NCBI GenBank assembly: GCA_964247055.1
Contig: OZ176057.1
Span: 62,001-126,000, forward strand
DNA: 64,000 nucleotides
Source of the DNA: Paragordius varius
Lineage: Eukaryota > Nematomorpha
Direction: 5' to 3'
Below the pieces are notes generated by a model. The model ran no database searches. It had not been told where the DNA came from and was given only the letters and a program-made list of their open reading frames with translations. Of the stretch, positions 37,901 to 51,339 are shown piece by piece. Within the stretch, counting starts at the first letter, position 1. Each line of letters begins with the position of its first letter. Both the position numbers and the translations under genes were made by a program.

Positions 37901-40900
37901 CCATCTATCCTAATACTGAAAAGGGGTGGTTTCGGTGGCGGATGGATGTAAACTCAATATACGAATATCCATTAAGACAGTTGCATCAATCAGGTCCAAG
38001 TCTTACAAAAAACCGTCCGGCAAAATCTGTTCAAATTGGTTCTCAGCCAATCAACCAACCCTCTTAACTCCATCTATCCTAATACTGAAAAGGGGTGGTT
38101 TCGGTGGCGGATGGATGTAAACTCAATATACGAATATCCAATAAGACCGTTGCATCAATCAGGTCCAAGTCTTACAAAAAACCGTCCGGCAAAATATGTC
38201 AAATTCGTTCTAAGCCAAATCCACTAACATTCTTAACTCCATCTATCCTAATACTGAAAAGGGGTGGTTTCGGTGGCGGATGGATGTAAACTCAATATAC
38301 GAATATCCATTAAGACAGTTGCATCAATCAGGTCCAAGTCTTACAAAAAATCGTCCGGCAAAATCTGTACAAATTGGTTCTCCTCCAAATCAAAAAATCT
38401 TCCTAACTCCATCTATCCTAATACTGAAACGGGGTGGTTTCGGTGGCGGATGGATGTAAACTCAATATACGACTATCCATTAAGACCGTTGCATCAATCA
38501 GGTCCAAGTCTTACAAAAAACCGTCCGGCAAAATCTGTTCAAATTATTTCTCAGCCAAATCAACCACCATTCTTAACTCCATCTATCCTAATACTGAAAA
38601 GGGGTGGTTTCGGCGGATGGATGTAAACTCAATATACGAATATCCATTAAGACCGTTGCATCAATCAGGTCCAAGTCTTACAAAAAACCGTCCGGCAAAA
38701 TCTGTTCAAATTGGTTCTCAGCCAAATCAACCAACCTTCCTAACTCCATCTATCCTAATACTGAAAAGGGGTGGTTTCGGTGGCGGATGAATATAAACTT
38801 AATATACGAATATCCATTAAGACTGTTGCATCAATCAGGTCCAAGTCTTACAAAAAACCGTCCGGCAAAATCTGTTCAAATTGGTTCTCAGCCAATCAAC
38901 CAACCTTCTTAACTCCATCTATCCTAATACTGAAAAGGGGTGGTTTCGGTGGCGGATGGATGTAAACTCAATATACGAATATCCATTAGTTGCATCAATC
39001 AGGTCCAAGTCTTACAAAAAACCGGCCGGCGAAATCTGTTCAAATTGTTTCTCAGCCAAATCAACCACCATTCTTAACTCCATCTATCCTAATACTGAAA
39101 AGGGGTGGTTTCGGTGGCGGATGGATGTAAACTCAATATACGAATATCCATTAAGACAGTTGCATCAATCAGGTCCAAGTCTTACAAAAAACCGTCCGGC
39201 AAAATCTGTTCAAATTGGTTCTCAGCCAATCAACCAACCTTCTTAACTCCATCTATCCTAATACTGAAAAGGGGTGGTTTCGGTGGCGGATGGATGTAAA
39301 CTCAATATACGAATATCCATTAAGACAGTTGCATCAATCAGGTCCAAGTCTTACAAAAAACCGTCCGGCAAAATCTGTTCAAATTGGTTCTCAGCCAATC
39401 AACCAACCTTCTTAACTCCATCTATCCTAATACTGAAAAGGGGTGGTTTCGGTGGCGGATGGATGTAAACTCAATATACAAATATCCATTAAGACTGTTG
39501 CATCAATCAGGTCCATCCATATCTTACAAAAAACCGTCCGGCAAAATCTGTTCAAATTGGTTCTTAGCCATATCAACCACCAATCTTAACTCCATCTATC
39601 CTAATACTGAAAAGGGGTGGTTTCGGTGGCGGATGGATGTAAACTCAATATACGAATATCCATTAAGACAGTTGCATCAATCAGGTCCAAGTCTTACAAA
39701 AAACCGTCCGGCAAAATCTGTTCAAATTGGTTCTCAGCCAAATCAACCACCATTCTTAACTCCATCTATCCTAATACTGAAAAGGGGTTGTTTCGGTGGC
39801 GGATGGATGTAAACTCAATATACAAATATCCATTAAGACCGTTGCATCAATCAGGTCCAAATCTTACCGTCCGGCAAAATCTGTTCAAATTGGTTCTCAG
39901 CGAATCAACCACCATTCTTAACTCCATCTATCCTAATACTGAAAAGGGGTAGTTTCGGTGGCGGATGGATGTAAACTCAATATACGAATATCCATTAGTT
40001 GCATCAATCAGGTCCAAGTCTTACAAAAAACCGGCCGGCGAAATCTGTTCAAATTGTTTCTCAGCCAAATCAACCACCATTCTTAACTCCATCTATCCTA
40101 ATACTGAAAAGGGGTGGTTTCGGTGGCGGATGGATGTAAACTCAATATACGAATATCCATTAAGACAGTTGCATCAATCAGGTCCAAGTCTTACAAAAAA
40201 CCGTCCGGCAAAATCTGTTCAAATTGGTTCTCAGCCAATCAACCAACCTTCTTAACTCCATCTATCCTAATACTGAAAAGGGGTGGTTTCGGTGGCGGAT
40301 GGATGTAAACTCAATATACGAATATCCATTAAGACAGTTGCATCAATCAGGTCCAAGTCTTACAAAAAACCGTCCGGCAAAATCTGTTCAAATTGGTTCT
40401 CAGCCAAATCAACCAACCTTCCTAACTCCATCTATCCTAATACTGAAAAGGGGTGGTTTCGGTGGCGGATGGATGTAAACTCATACGAATATCCATTAGG
40501 ACAGTTGCATCAATCAGGTCCAAGTCTTACAAAAAACAGTCCGGCAAAATCTGTTAAAATTGGTTCTCAGCCAAATCAACCACCATTCTTAACTCCATCT
40601 ATCCTAATACTGAAAAGGGGTGGTTTCGGTGGCGGATGGATGTAAACTCAATATACGAATATCCATTAAGACAGTTGCATCAATCAGGTCCAAGTCTTAC
40701 AAAAAACCGTCCGGCAAAATCTGTTCAAATTGGTTCTCAGCCAAACCAACCCTCTTAACTCCATCTATCCTAATACTGAAAAGGGGTGGTTTCGGTGGCG
40801 GATGGATGTAAACTCAATATACGAATATCCAATAAGACCGTTGCATCAATCAGGTCCAAGTCTTACAAAAAACCGTCCGGCAAAATATGTCAAATTCGTT

Positions 40901-43900
40901 CTAAGCCAAATCCACTAACATTCTTAACTCCATCTATCCTAATACTGAAAAGGGGTGGTTTCGGTGGCGGATGGATGTAAACTCAATATACGAATATCCA
41001 TTAAGACAGTTGCATCAATCAGGTCCAAGTCTTACAAAAAATCGTCCGGCAAAATCTGTACAAATTGGTTCTCCTCCAAATCAAAAAATCTTCCTAACTC
41101 CATCTATCCTAATACTGAAACGGGGTGGTTTCGGTGGCGGATGGATGTAAACTCAATATACGACTATCCATTAAGACCGTTGCATCAATCAGGTCCAAGT
41201 CTTACAAAAAACCGTCCGGCAAAATCTGTTCAAATTATTTCTCAGCCAAATCAACCACCATTCTTAACTCCATCTATCCTAATACTGAAAAGGGGTGGTT
41301 TCGGCGGATGGATGTAAACTCAATATACGAATATCCATTAAGACCGTTGCATCAATCACGTCCAAGTCTTACAAAAAACCGTCCGGCAAAATCTGTTCAA
41401 ATTGGTTCTCAGCCAAATCAACCAACCTTCCTAACTCCATCTATCCTAATACTGAAAAGGGGTGGTTTCGGTGGCGGATAAATATAAACTTAATATACGA
41501 ATATCCATTAAGACTGTTGCATCAATCAGGTCCAAGTCTTACAAAAAACCGTCCGGCAAAATCTGTTCAAATTGGTTCTCAGCCAATCAACCAACCTTCT
41601 TAACTCCATCTATCCTAATACTGAAAAGGGGTGGTTTCGGTGGCGGATGGATGTAAACTCAATATACGAATATCCATTAAGACAGTTGCATCAATCAGGT
41701 CCAAGTCTTACAAAAAACCGGCCGGCGAAATCTGTTCAAATTGTTTCTCAGCCAAATCAACCACCATTCTTAACTCCATCTATCCTAATACTGAAAAGGG
41801 GTGGTTTCGGTGGCGGATGGATGTAAACTCAATATACGAATATCCATTAAGACAGTTGCATCAATCAGGTCCAAGTCTTACAAAAAACCGTCCGGCAAAA
41901 CCTGTTCAAATTGGTTCTCATCCAAATCAACCAACCTTCCTAACTCCATCTATCCTAATACTGAAAAGGGGTGGTTTCGGTGGCGGATGGATGTAAACTC
42001 AATATACGAATATCCATTAAGACAGTTGCATCAATCAGGTCCAAGTCTTACAAAAAATCGTCCGGCAAAATCTGTACAAATTGGTTCTCCTCCAAATCAA
42101 CCAATCTTCCTAACTCCATCTATCCTAATACTGAAACGGGGTGGTTTCGGTGGCGGATGGATGTAAACTCAATATACGACTATCCATTAAGACCGTTGCA
42201 TCAATCAGGTCCAAGTAAAACCGTCCGGCAAAATCTGTTCAAATTGTTTCTCAGCCAAATCAACCACCATTCTTAACTCCATCTATCCTAATACTGAAAA
42301 GGGGTGGTTTCGGCGGATGGATGTAAACTCAATATACGACTATCCATTAAGACCGTTGCATCAATCAGGTCCAAGTCTTACAAAAAACCGTCCGGCAAAA
42401 TCTGTTCAAATTGTTTCTCAGCCAAATCAACCACCATTCTTAACTCCATCTATCCTAATACTGAAACGGGGTGGTTTCGGCGGATGGATGTAAACTCAAT
42501 ATACGAATATCCATTAAGACCGTTGCATCAATCAGGTCCAAGTCTTACAAAAAACCGTCCGGCAAAATCTGTTCAAATTGGTTCTCAGCCAAATCAACCA
42601 ACCTTCCTAACTCCATCTATCCTAATACTGAAAAGGGGTGGTTTCGGTGGCGGATGAATATAAACTTAATATACGAATATCCATTAAGACTGTTGCATCA
42701 ATCAGGTCCAAGTCTTACAAAAAACCGTCCGGCAAAATCTGTTCAAATTGGTTCTCAGCCAATCAACCAACCTTCTTAACTCCATCTATCCTAATACTGA
42801 AAAGGGGTGGTTTCGGTGGCGGATGGATGTAAACTCAATATACGAATATCCATTAAGACAGTTGCATCAATCAGGTCCAAGTCTTACAAAAAACCGGCCG
42901 GCGAAATCTGTTCAAATTGTTTCTCAGCCAAATCAACCACCATTCTTAACTCCATCTATCCTAATACTGAAAAGGGGTGGTTTCGGTGGCGGATGGATGT
43001 AAACTCAATATACGAATATCCATTAAGACAGTTGCATCAATCAGGTCCAAGTCTTACAAAAAACCGTCCGGCAAAACCTGTTCAAATTGGTTCTCATCCA
43101 AATCAACCAACCTTCCTAACTCCATCTATCCTAATACTGAAAAGGGGTGGTTTCGGTGGCGGATGGATGTAAACTCAATATACGAATATCCATTAAGACA
43201 GTTGCATCAATCAGGTCCAAGTCTTACAAAAAATCGTCCGGCAAAATCTGTACAAATTGGTTCTCCTCCAAATCAACCAATCTTCCTAACTCCATCTATC
43301 CTAATACTGAAACGGGGTGGTTTCGGTGGCGGATGGATGTAAACTCAATATACGACTATCCATTAAGACCGTTGCATCAATCAGGTCCAAGTAAAACCGT
43401 CCGGCAAAATCTGTTCAAATTATTTCTCAGCCAAATCAACCACCATTCTTAACTCCATCTATCCTAATACTGAAAAGGGGTGGTTTCGGCGGATGGATGT
43501 AAACTCAATATACGAATATCCATTAAGACCGTTGCATCAATCAGGTCCAAGTCTTACAAAAAACCGTCCGGCAAAATCTGTTCAAATTGGTTCTCAGCCA
43601 AATCAACCAACCTTCCTAACTCCATCTATCCTAATACTGAAAAGGGGTGGTTTCGGTGGCGGATGAATATAAACTTAATATACGAATATCCATTAAGACT
43701 GTTGCATCAATCAGGTCCAAGTCTTACAAAAAACCGTCCGGCAAAATCTGTTCAAATTGGTTCTCAGCCAATCAACCAACCTTCTTAACTCCATCTATCC
43801 TAATACTGAAAAGGGGTGGTTTCGGTGGCGGATGGATGTAAACTCAATATACGAATATCCATTAAGACAGCTGCATCAATCAGGTCCAAATCTTACAAAA

Positions 43901-44690
43901 AACCGGCCGGCGAAATCTGTTCAAATTGTTTCTCAGCCAAATCAACCACCATTCTTAACTCCATCTATCCTAATACTGAAAAGGGGTGGTTTCGGTGGCG
44001 GATGGATGTAAACTCAATATACGAATATCCATTAAGACAGTTGCATCAATCAGGTCCAAGTCTTACAAAAAACCGTCCGGCAAAATCTGTTCAAATTGGT
44101 TCTCATCCAAATCAACCAACCTTCCTAACTCCATCTATCCTAATACTGAAAAGGGGTGGTTTCGGTGGCGGATGGATGTAAACTCAATATACGAATATCC
44201 ATTAAGACCGTTGCATCAATCAGGTCCAAGTCTTACAAAAAACCGTCCGGCAAAATCTGTTCAAATTGGTTCTCAGCCAAATCAACCACCATTCTTAACT
44301 CCATCTATCCTAATACTGAAAAGGGGTGGTTTCGGTGGCGGATGGATGTACACTCAATATACGAATATCCATTAAGACAGTTGCATCAATCAGGCCCAAG
44401 TCTTACAAAAAACCGTCCGGCAAAATCTGTTCAAATTGGTTCTCATCCAAATCAACCAACCTTCCTAACTCCATCTATCCTAATACTGAAAAGGGGTGGT
44501 TTCGGTGGCGGATGGATGTAAACTCAATATACGAATATCCATTAAGACCGTTGCATTCAGGCCCAAGTCTTACAAAAAACTGTCCGGCAAAATCTGTTCA
44601 AATTGGTTCTCAGCCAAATCAACCAACCTTCCTAACTCCATCTATCCTAATACTGAAAAGCGGTGGTTTCGGTGACGGATGGATCCAAAT
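25923..44690. repeat. Large satellite array, ~111 monomers of 169-170 bp, with higher-order repeats
   Basis: The array is head-to-tail throughout. Each monomer reads approximately AACTCCATCTATCCTAATAC, GGTGGTTTCGGTGGCGGATG, AACTCAATATACGAATATCC, GACAGTTGCATCAATCAGG, AACCGTCCGGCAAAATCTG, then AATTGGTTCTCAGCC. Recurrent one-base changes (AAATCAACC against AATCAACC) give 170 and 169 bp forms. Variant monomers recur in fixed order. A block from 26448 recurs at 27625 (about 1177 bp, 7 monomers). Blocks near 28642 recur at 29480 (838 bp, 5 monomers). A block from 34162 recurs at 37193 (about 3031 bp, 18 monomers). A block from 41572 recurs at 42748 (1176 bp). The right edge equals that of the two short arrays; the left edge is unique. 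Many long open frames here are products of the repeat and are not genes. Confidence 0.95.
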
Positions 44691-45287
44691 CATAATAATA
44701 AGATTATCTATGTAGACCAACATCAAAAACATCTAATGCTTTAAGACATTTTCCTTTTCATATAAATCCAATAAAGCTCTCTCACTGTAAATACTTATTT
44801 ACAAAAAAATTTTGTTATAACTATTATTTAATTAATGTTTTATTATTCAAACCCCAAAAATGGGGTCACTATATCATCAAAAAATAAATAATATAATCAT
44901 ATATAATATATTGAGATATGGTGTGGTTATTTTTAGAATCTATTTTTCGTGTCTTGTCAAAAATCAATTAGAATAGATAGCGATTCCGTTACCCTTAATT
45001 TTTTAAAACACTAATATTTTCTACAACCAACATCAAAGTTATTGGCAAGATATATTTTAAAAACTAAAACTAAAACCCTCTTGTGTTAATTACACCTCTA
45101 CATATTTCTTAAAAATAAAATATAGACAAAACGGAAAAACTTAAAGCAAATTTTTTAATATAAGAATATCCATATTTGTTAAAACAGTGTTGTCCACTCT
45201 TTTCAGTATTAACCAGCTCTAAAAAATGTTAAAACATATAAAATTGAATTTCAATCAAAATTTAAGGTTTTGTAGATGATATATAAT
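44691..45287. other. AT-rich satellite right flank, second copy
   Basis: This non-coding stretch matches 8431-9017 with a handful of substitutions and small indels, for example an extra ATA near 44696. It ends in the left target duplication TATATAAT (45280-45287) of hAT copy 2. Confidence 0.85.
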
Positions 45288-48200
45288 TAAGGTGACCAGA
45301 CGTCCCGCTTTTTCACACTTTGTCCCGCGTCCCGCTACGTTTTTAAAATGTCCCGCTTTTTCACGATTATATAAAAAAAATTTTTTTTTATTACAAATAA
45401 GTTTTTTTATCCGTTTAAATTTTTTATCATTAAATATCTTTAAAATCTATATAAATTTTAAATTAAAATTTTTTATTTTTAAATTAAAAATATTTATTTT
45501 TTTCGAATTTGTATCATATGATTATATACTTTCCTTTCAAATACTACTGTCATTATTATCAAAAAGCCAAATTAATACCACAAATCTCTAGATTAGAGCA
45601 CAAAAGGTTGTAAATTCAACGATGAATTAATGAAAGATTTTCCTTATATTAAAAAAACGGAGAATGAATCATCTGTTAAATGTCTTATATGCGAGGGGGA
45701 ATTCCTAGTACATAGCGGCAAGCATGATATTACAAAGCATATGGAAACACAGAAACATAAAAAATGTTTAGATATGGTGGCATCATCTTACAAAATGAGC
45801 GATTTTTTTCGAAAAACCGCTTTTGGAGAGGAAGAAAAGAATTTGGCACTAGCCGCAGGGCGTGTTATCTTTTCACGCCGTTAATCACAATCATTCCTTT
45901 AGATCTATGGACTGTACCTCAGAGGTTATTCGCACGTTATTCCATAAAAAATTTACATGTGCCCGTACACAGGCTGAAGCCATTGTGTTCAATGTCCTTT
46001 CGCCACATGCATTTTCTGAAAAAAAAGATTTGCTAAAAATTAATTTCTTATCCCTATACTCTGATGCATCAAATCACCATCACACAAAATTATTTCCCAC
46101 TTTAATAAGATATTTTGATTCAGAAACCGGAATAAAAATTAAAATTTTAGATTTAACTCTACCCGGTGAAAATTCCGAAATAATATTTACTTCAATAATG
46201 CATATTCTAGAAAAAAATAATTTAAAAGACAAAATTATCGCCATATTGCGCTGACAACACCAATACGAACTTTGGTGGAAAAGCAAGGAGGGGAACAAAA
46301 AATATTTTTCATAAAATAACACATAATCTTAATCAAAACATTATTGGCGTCGGGTGTGCAGCGTAATACACAACGCTATTCAAACAGCTACTGATTTGTT
46401 ACCCCTAGATGTGGAAAATGTAGTTGTTAAAATATATTCCTATTTTTATATATACATGGTACGTGTTGAAACGCTTATTCTGTGAAAATGAAGAAGTTCA
46501 ATATCAAAAAATGCTTGGATATTCTAAAACTCGTTGGTTAGCTTTTATGCCAGCTATCGAAAGGATTTTAAAAATGTATGATCCTTTAAAATCTTTTTAT
46601 CACAGGACAAATGTCTTACAACTTTAAAAAAGTTTTTTGAAAGTGACTCTTCAAAAATATGGTTAGAATTCTTACATAATCAAGCTTCGCTCTTTCAAAA
46701 TGTTATTAAATTTATAGAAGGTGACAAAACTTCGGCAATCGAAGTAGCCAATGAAGTTAGTAACCTAAAATTCCAATGTCAAGAACGGTTAGAAAATATT
46801 TTTATACCATTAACCATCCGCAATATAATAAATAATTTAGAAAAACAAGGCTTAATAAATCGCCAAGATATCCTGTACCATATAAAAATGTTATATACAA
46901 ACTGTAAAGATTATTTGGAAGACTGGACGACGCAATTCAATGAAATTGATCATTTTCATTGGATAACATTAAAATCAGAATTTAATTGGCGCGATGTTCA
47001 AAAATCATTTGATTATATCTGCTCCTAAAAATTCTCAAAAAGTAATCTTCAGAAAATTATCTTTTTTCTGAAGTATCATTAGTTAAAAGATATATTAATA
47101 ATGAAAAACTTAAATTATGGACAAAAGAAAAATATACAGTAGAAAAGAAATGGTTGGAAATATTTCATTATTTTGAAGCCAACTATATTACATACAATAA
47201 TATTTTAAAAATTGTGGAATTCGGACTCTCTTTAGCTGGAACCAACGCTGCTACTGAGCGCGTTTTTTCCACAGTAAATCAGGTGTGGACATCGGAAAAT
47301 TAATTTAAATGTTGAAACTTTAAAGGCCGTTTTATCTGTCAAATATAATTTGACAAATTCTTGTGAAGACTTCCACAATATTTTAAAAAATGATGACAAT
47401 CTGCTAAAACGCATTCACTCAAACAAAAAAATATACCAAATAATAAAATATTTTCTTTAAAGTTTTTGTGTTAAAAAATAAACAAAATTACTTAAAATAT
47501 TGTATAAGTCTTCATAATTTGTCAAATTATATTTGAACACATAAAATGGCTTTTATTCAACATTAATTTGATTCCGTGTCCTTACTTAATTTACTGTGGA
47601 AAAATCCGTTCAATAGGAGTGGTTCAGGTAAAGATAATGCAAATTCTACAATTAAAATATTATTGTATGGAACATAAATTGTTTAAAAATGATTATTTTA
47701 ACTATTTCTATCCTACGTATTTTTTTTGTTGTCCATAATATAAGTTTTCATTCAATATATTTATTTAATAATGAGACTTCATAAAAAAGTGTCATTGTGC
47801 ACCGTCTTGTCTTCCAAATAATCGTTTCTGTTTGTATAAAATTTTTTTATAATCTGGCTATTAATTGAGCCTTGTTTTTCTGGATGCTTTATAATATTGC
47901 GATTAGATTATAAAATTATTTTCTAACCTTTTTTGACTTGGAATTTTGACCATTGTCCTGTGATAAAAAATAGGATTCTAGGAGATCACATTTTTATAAA
48001 TATTTCAATCGCTGGCAAAAGAGCTAACCAACAGTTCTACAATATCCGAGCATTTTAACATCTATATTTTCCACATCCAGGGGTAACAAATCATTAGCTG
48101 TTTGAGTAGCGTTGTGTATCTGCCAATAATGTTTTGAATAAGATTATTCGCTAAATTGTTAAAAATATTTTTTGTGTCGCTTCTTGCATCACCCAGCGCA

Positions 48201-48428
48201 CTTTGTGATGATTTCGTCTTTATTATTTTTTTCTAGAATATTACAATCACTTCACCCTTTGTTTCTGCACATGTAAATTTATTGAATATGGTGCAAACAA
48301 CCTGTGAAGTACAAATATTTTTATATTTATAATGTATTTGTGTTAAAAATAAATAAAGTTGAACCCCCCAATAACCCTCCCTTCTCAGATTTGTCCCGCT
48401 TTTTCCTTCAAAAAATCTGGTCACCTTA
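45288..48428. mobile_element. hAT transposon copy 2, fold-back form with matching target duplication
   Basis: The termini are TAAGGTGACCAGA and TCTGGTCACCTTA. A perfect 8-bp target duplication, TATATAAT, lies at 45280-45287 and 48429-48436, which is diagnostic of hAT insertion and fixes both ends. The left arm carries a broken BED-finger transposase. The right arm from about 47500 is an inverted, internally deleted relative of the left arm (a minus-strand FTCAETKGEVIV near 48240). Because both ends bracket one duplication, the fold-back form itself inserted as one unit. Its left arm and left flank are shared with copy 1, but its right flank is not. Confidence 0.9.
45630..47380 (+). pseudogene. 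hAT transposase with BED zinc finger (broken), copy 2
   Basis: By eye this has the same sequence as the copy 1 transposase: the BED finger piece at 45630-45884, the catalytic-region piece at 45862-46254 (SLYSDASNHHHTKLFPTL), LGYSKTRWLAF near 46520, and the hATC motif AGTNAATERVFSTV near 47238-47279. All frame breaks are shared with copy 1. They therefore predate the duplication, and neither copy can supply transposase. Confidence 0.85.
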
Positions 48429-48436
48429 TATATAAT

Positions 48437-51339
48437 CCAAAATTGAGCTCAAAATCGAACAAAAATTATTATGTAAAGCAGCCGCAATGATATTTGTGTT
48501 GCCCTGTGATAGAGCTTTATTTTGAATTAATATGCTAATATATATATATATATATATATATATGCGTTAGTTATATTATAGTAATTGTGATCATGCAAAT
48601 AGTTATATTCATATGTGTAAATTCAATAATATTTGGCTGTATATTAATTATATTTCAAGAGCCTTAAACATTTCAAGTTGGTCCTTATTTTTGTTTTGTT
48701 TTTAACCATTACACTGGACAACAAATCGCCACTAGAGATTTTTGCATATTCTGATATTTACTATCAGTTTAACAATAAATTCGAAATAAAAATATAATTT
48801 CACCTAAGAATTTTGTTTAAATTGTTTTTTTCGATGAAGCGTCCTCTTTATCAAAATTTTACTAAAAAATGTTTTCCTTTAAAAACATACAAATGCCCAA
48901 TTTTAATTCATGATTCGAAAGAGTAGTAAAAACTCTATAAAACGCATACTAATATGTTTTACATCGATAGCTAATATTGGACATAGGAAGCTACAAACGC
49001 GCGAAGCGAGAGCGTTTTCCTTAATTATTATATTTTTACTAAGGGATGAAAATAGATACTTGGTATAGATTATAAATGTCCAAAAGATACAACAAGAATG
49101 TTTTTTTATTAAAACACTTATTTGTTGCTTTTATGTCATTCAAAACTTTAGTTTTTGCGATTTTTAAGACAAGGTAATTTTGATCATTTTAACGATTATG
49201 TAATAAATTTACAGTTATAAATATGGATTTTAATATCCACTAAGTAAAATAATTTTGATGATAATAATTTAAAAAAGCAAACCAAAAGTTCAAAATTCTT
49301 TTTATAAATTTTGTACTAATGTAACCCTAACAATTATAAAAAAATATTTATAAGTTTTATGCTATATCGGAGCCAAATCGATAAACCCTAATAAATGAAA
49401 ATTTTTAGGTGTTAAGCCATTTTTTCAGATCTACTCTTTAGGTATTTTAATGAATTGGATTTTAAATTTACAAGAATGGCACTTAAAAAAGTCAAATGAT
49501 GTCTAGTGTTATCAATCAAATCGTGTATATTGATCTGTTTTATTAATATTAATCTATTATTTGATATCAACTTTAGATCGCTATCGACTTTTAATTATTC
49601 AAATACCATAATTTTATTGAATTCTTCAAAAAATTTTAAATATTTATAGGATTTTAACATTTAAATTAAAATATATATGTTGTTTTTATTTATTTCGAAA
49701 TTTTCATTAAAGACTTTTATAAGTTAATAATTTTCTTAAATTGAAAAAATTAGTTGAATTAAAAAAATTATTTTTTTAAAAAATATATAATAAAAAAATG
49801 AGGTTAAAAAAATAATAAAAAAAACATAAATTGAGGGCCAACTTGAAGGGACTAACTTGAAGTGTTTAAGGATCAAAGTGAAGTGTTTAAGGACACTCTT
49901 TAAGTTTAAATGGTATATATGCAAATCTGTTTTAACATACAACTTTTATAAGTACCCATAACGGCACATGAATTATTATAATCTTTTATGTTTAGTTGTT
50001 TAAAAATTAACTCTATTGACTTTTTACCTTTATCGTTTGGTTTCTCTAAACGACATTTCTTTAATTATTTTATTTGAAACATTTTAGTGACATTTGCATA
50101 GTTGGATATTATCTTATTTTTAAAAACGTAAATATCGTAAAATAACTTTATTACAATAAATTACTATCATATTAATTCTACTAAATATTAAATCTAATAA
50201 TTAACAAATTTTAAAAAATAAAAATTATTTATTACTAATTTTTGTTAGGTATATTATTTGGGTAAATTTTATATTTGAATTAAGTAAGGTGAGATGGGCT
50301 TAAATGAGTTTTCATGTCTGAGCTTTGAATTTTTTCTTCGTGAAACCCAAAACAATGACATAAAATACAGTAAAATAATGGATAAAGGTCCTAAAAAGCC
50401 TAATTATCTAATTACATGATTGCAATTTGGATATATGAAAACAAAAGGGTAAGAGCAAGAATAATATTAAAGTAATATAGTTACTTGTCTTTATGAAAAC
50501 TTTTAATTTTTTATGTTTCTTTATAATTTCATTTTTACTTATAAATATATAGTAAAAATTGGGAATGTACAGAAAAAAAGGTCTTTCAACAAGACAAATA
50601 TCCCATTTAAAAGACTGCAATATTTAGAGTAAAAATTGAATTTATAGGGACATAAAATATAAAGCAAATTTTATTAAAAAGCAACGCCATTCTTTTTAAA
50701 CCATAATTTATCCTATAAAAATAGATAATTAATTATGTTACCCATTTACATTTCTATATTATAATTTGTAGTTTAAAACAATGAGTTATATTCAAAAAAT
50801 TAAAATTAAAAAAGTATGGTTGTCTTTTAGATAAAAATATTTGTCTTTATATTTGCATTAAAATCAGTTGTCCAAGTCTACCGAATTTTATATATTTCTC
50901 AAAATTCAAATTATACAGAACACTCAAAAACTAAAATTTAATAAAGATAAACATATTTTTAAAACCATATAACTCACAGTATTGTATTACACGAATTAAG
51001 ATGCAAGTATTAATTATCAACTTGTATATTTAAAAATATTAATTAAATGGTTTATGAGGGCATTATCAAGGTTTAAGAAGGTATAATTTTTTAATAAAAA
51101 AAATATTTTTTTACAATTTTTATAGGATAAAGAGCGACATCTATAAATTTTATAAAATATTAATGTATATAAAAAAATAAATTTCGTTTATAATTGTATA
51201 AACTGCATCAGATAAAGGCTGAGACAAAAATAAACTAAAAATAATATAAAAGTTAATTTTATTTATAAAGTTTTAATTCCAATTGATTTGTTTATATATA
51301 TGGTCTTTTGAGGTTTAACGTGATTTATCTCTGTCAGAA
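48437..51339. other. AT-rich intergenic region, no gene seen
   Basis: It contains a (TA)n run at 48536-48563 and a short sub-terminal-like repeat at about 49845-49895, where AACTTGAAGTGTTTAAGGA occurs in two or three imperfect versions. The recurring motif AAAAGTATGGTTGTCTTTT is at about 50811. Open frames here are short, AT-driven and rich in Phe, Ile and Lys; none was recognised. Confidence 0.65.
48536..48563. repeat. (TA)n microsatellite
   Basis: This is an alternating TA run of about 28 bp, some 100 bp right of hAT copy 2. Confidence 0.85.

Noticed and set aside
25923-44690. CRISPR array or other spacer-repeat system
   Set aside because: The whole monomer is repeated with no unique spacers, the unit is 170 bp, and the surrounding genes are eukaryotic with introns.
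26448-44715. Dozens of open frames of 60-160 residues in the satellite array
   Set aside because: They repeat with the monomer period and start and stop at the same monomer positions. They arise because the monomer is not a multiple of three and has few stops. No independent coding evidence was seen.
49736-49942. Minus-strand 68-residue hydrophobic frame
   Set aside because: Rich in Phe, Ile and Lys from AT bias, with no motif and no conserved neighbour.
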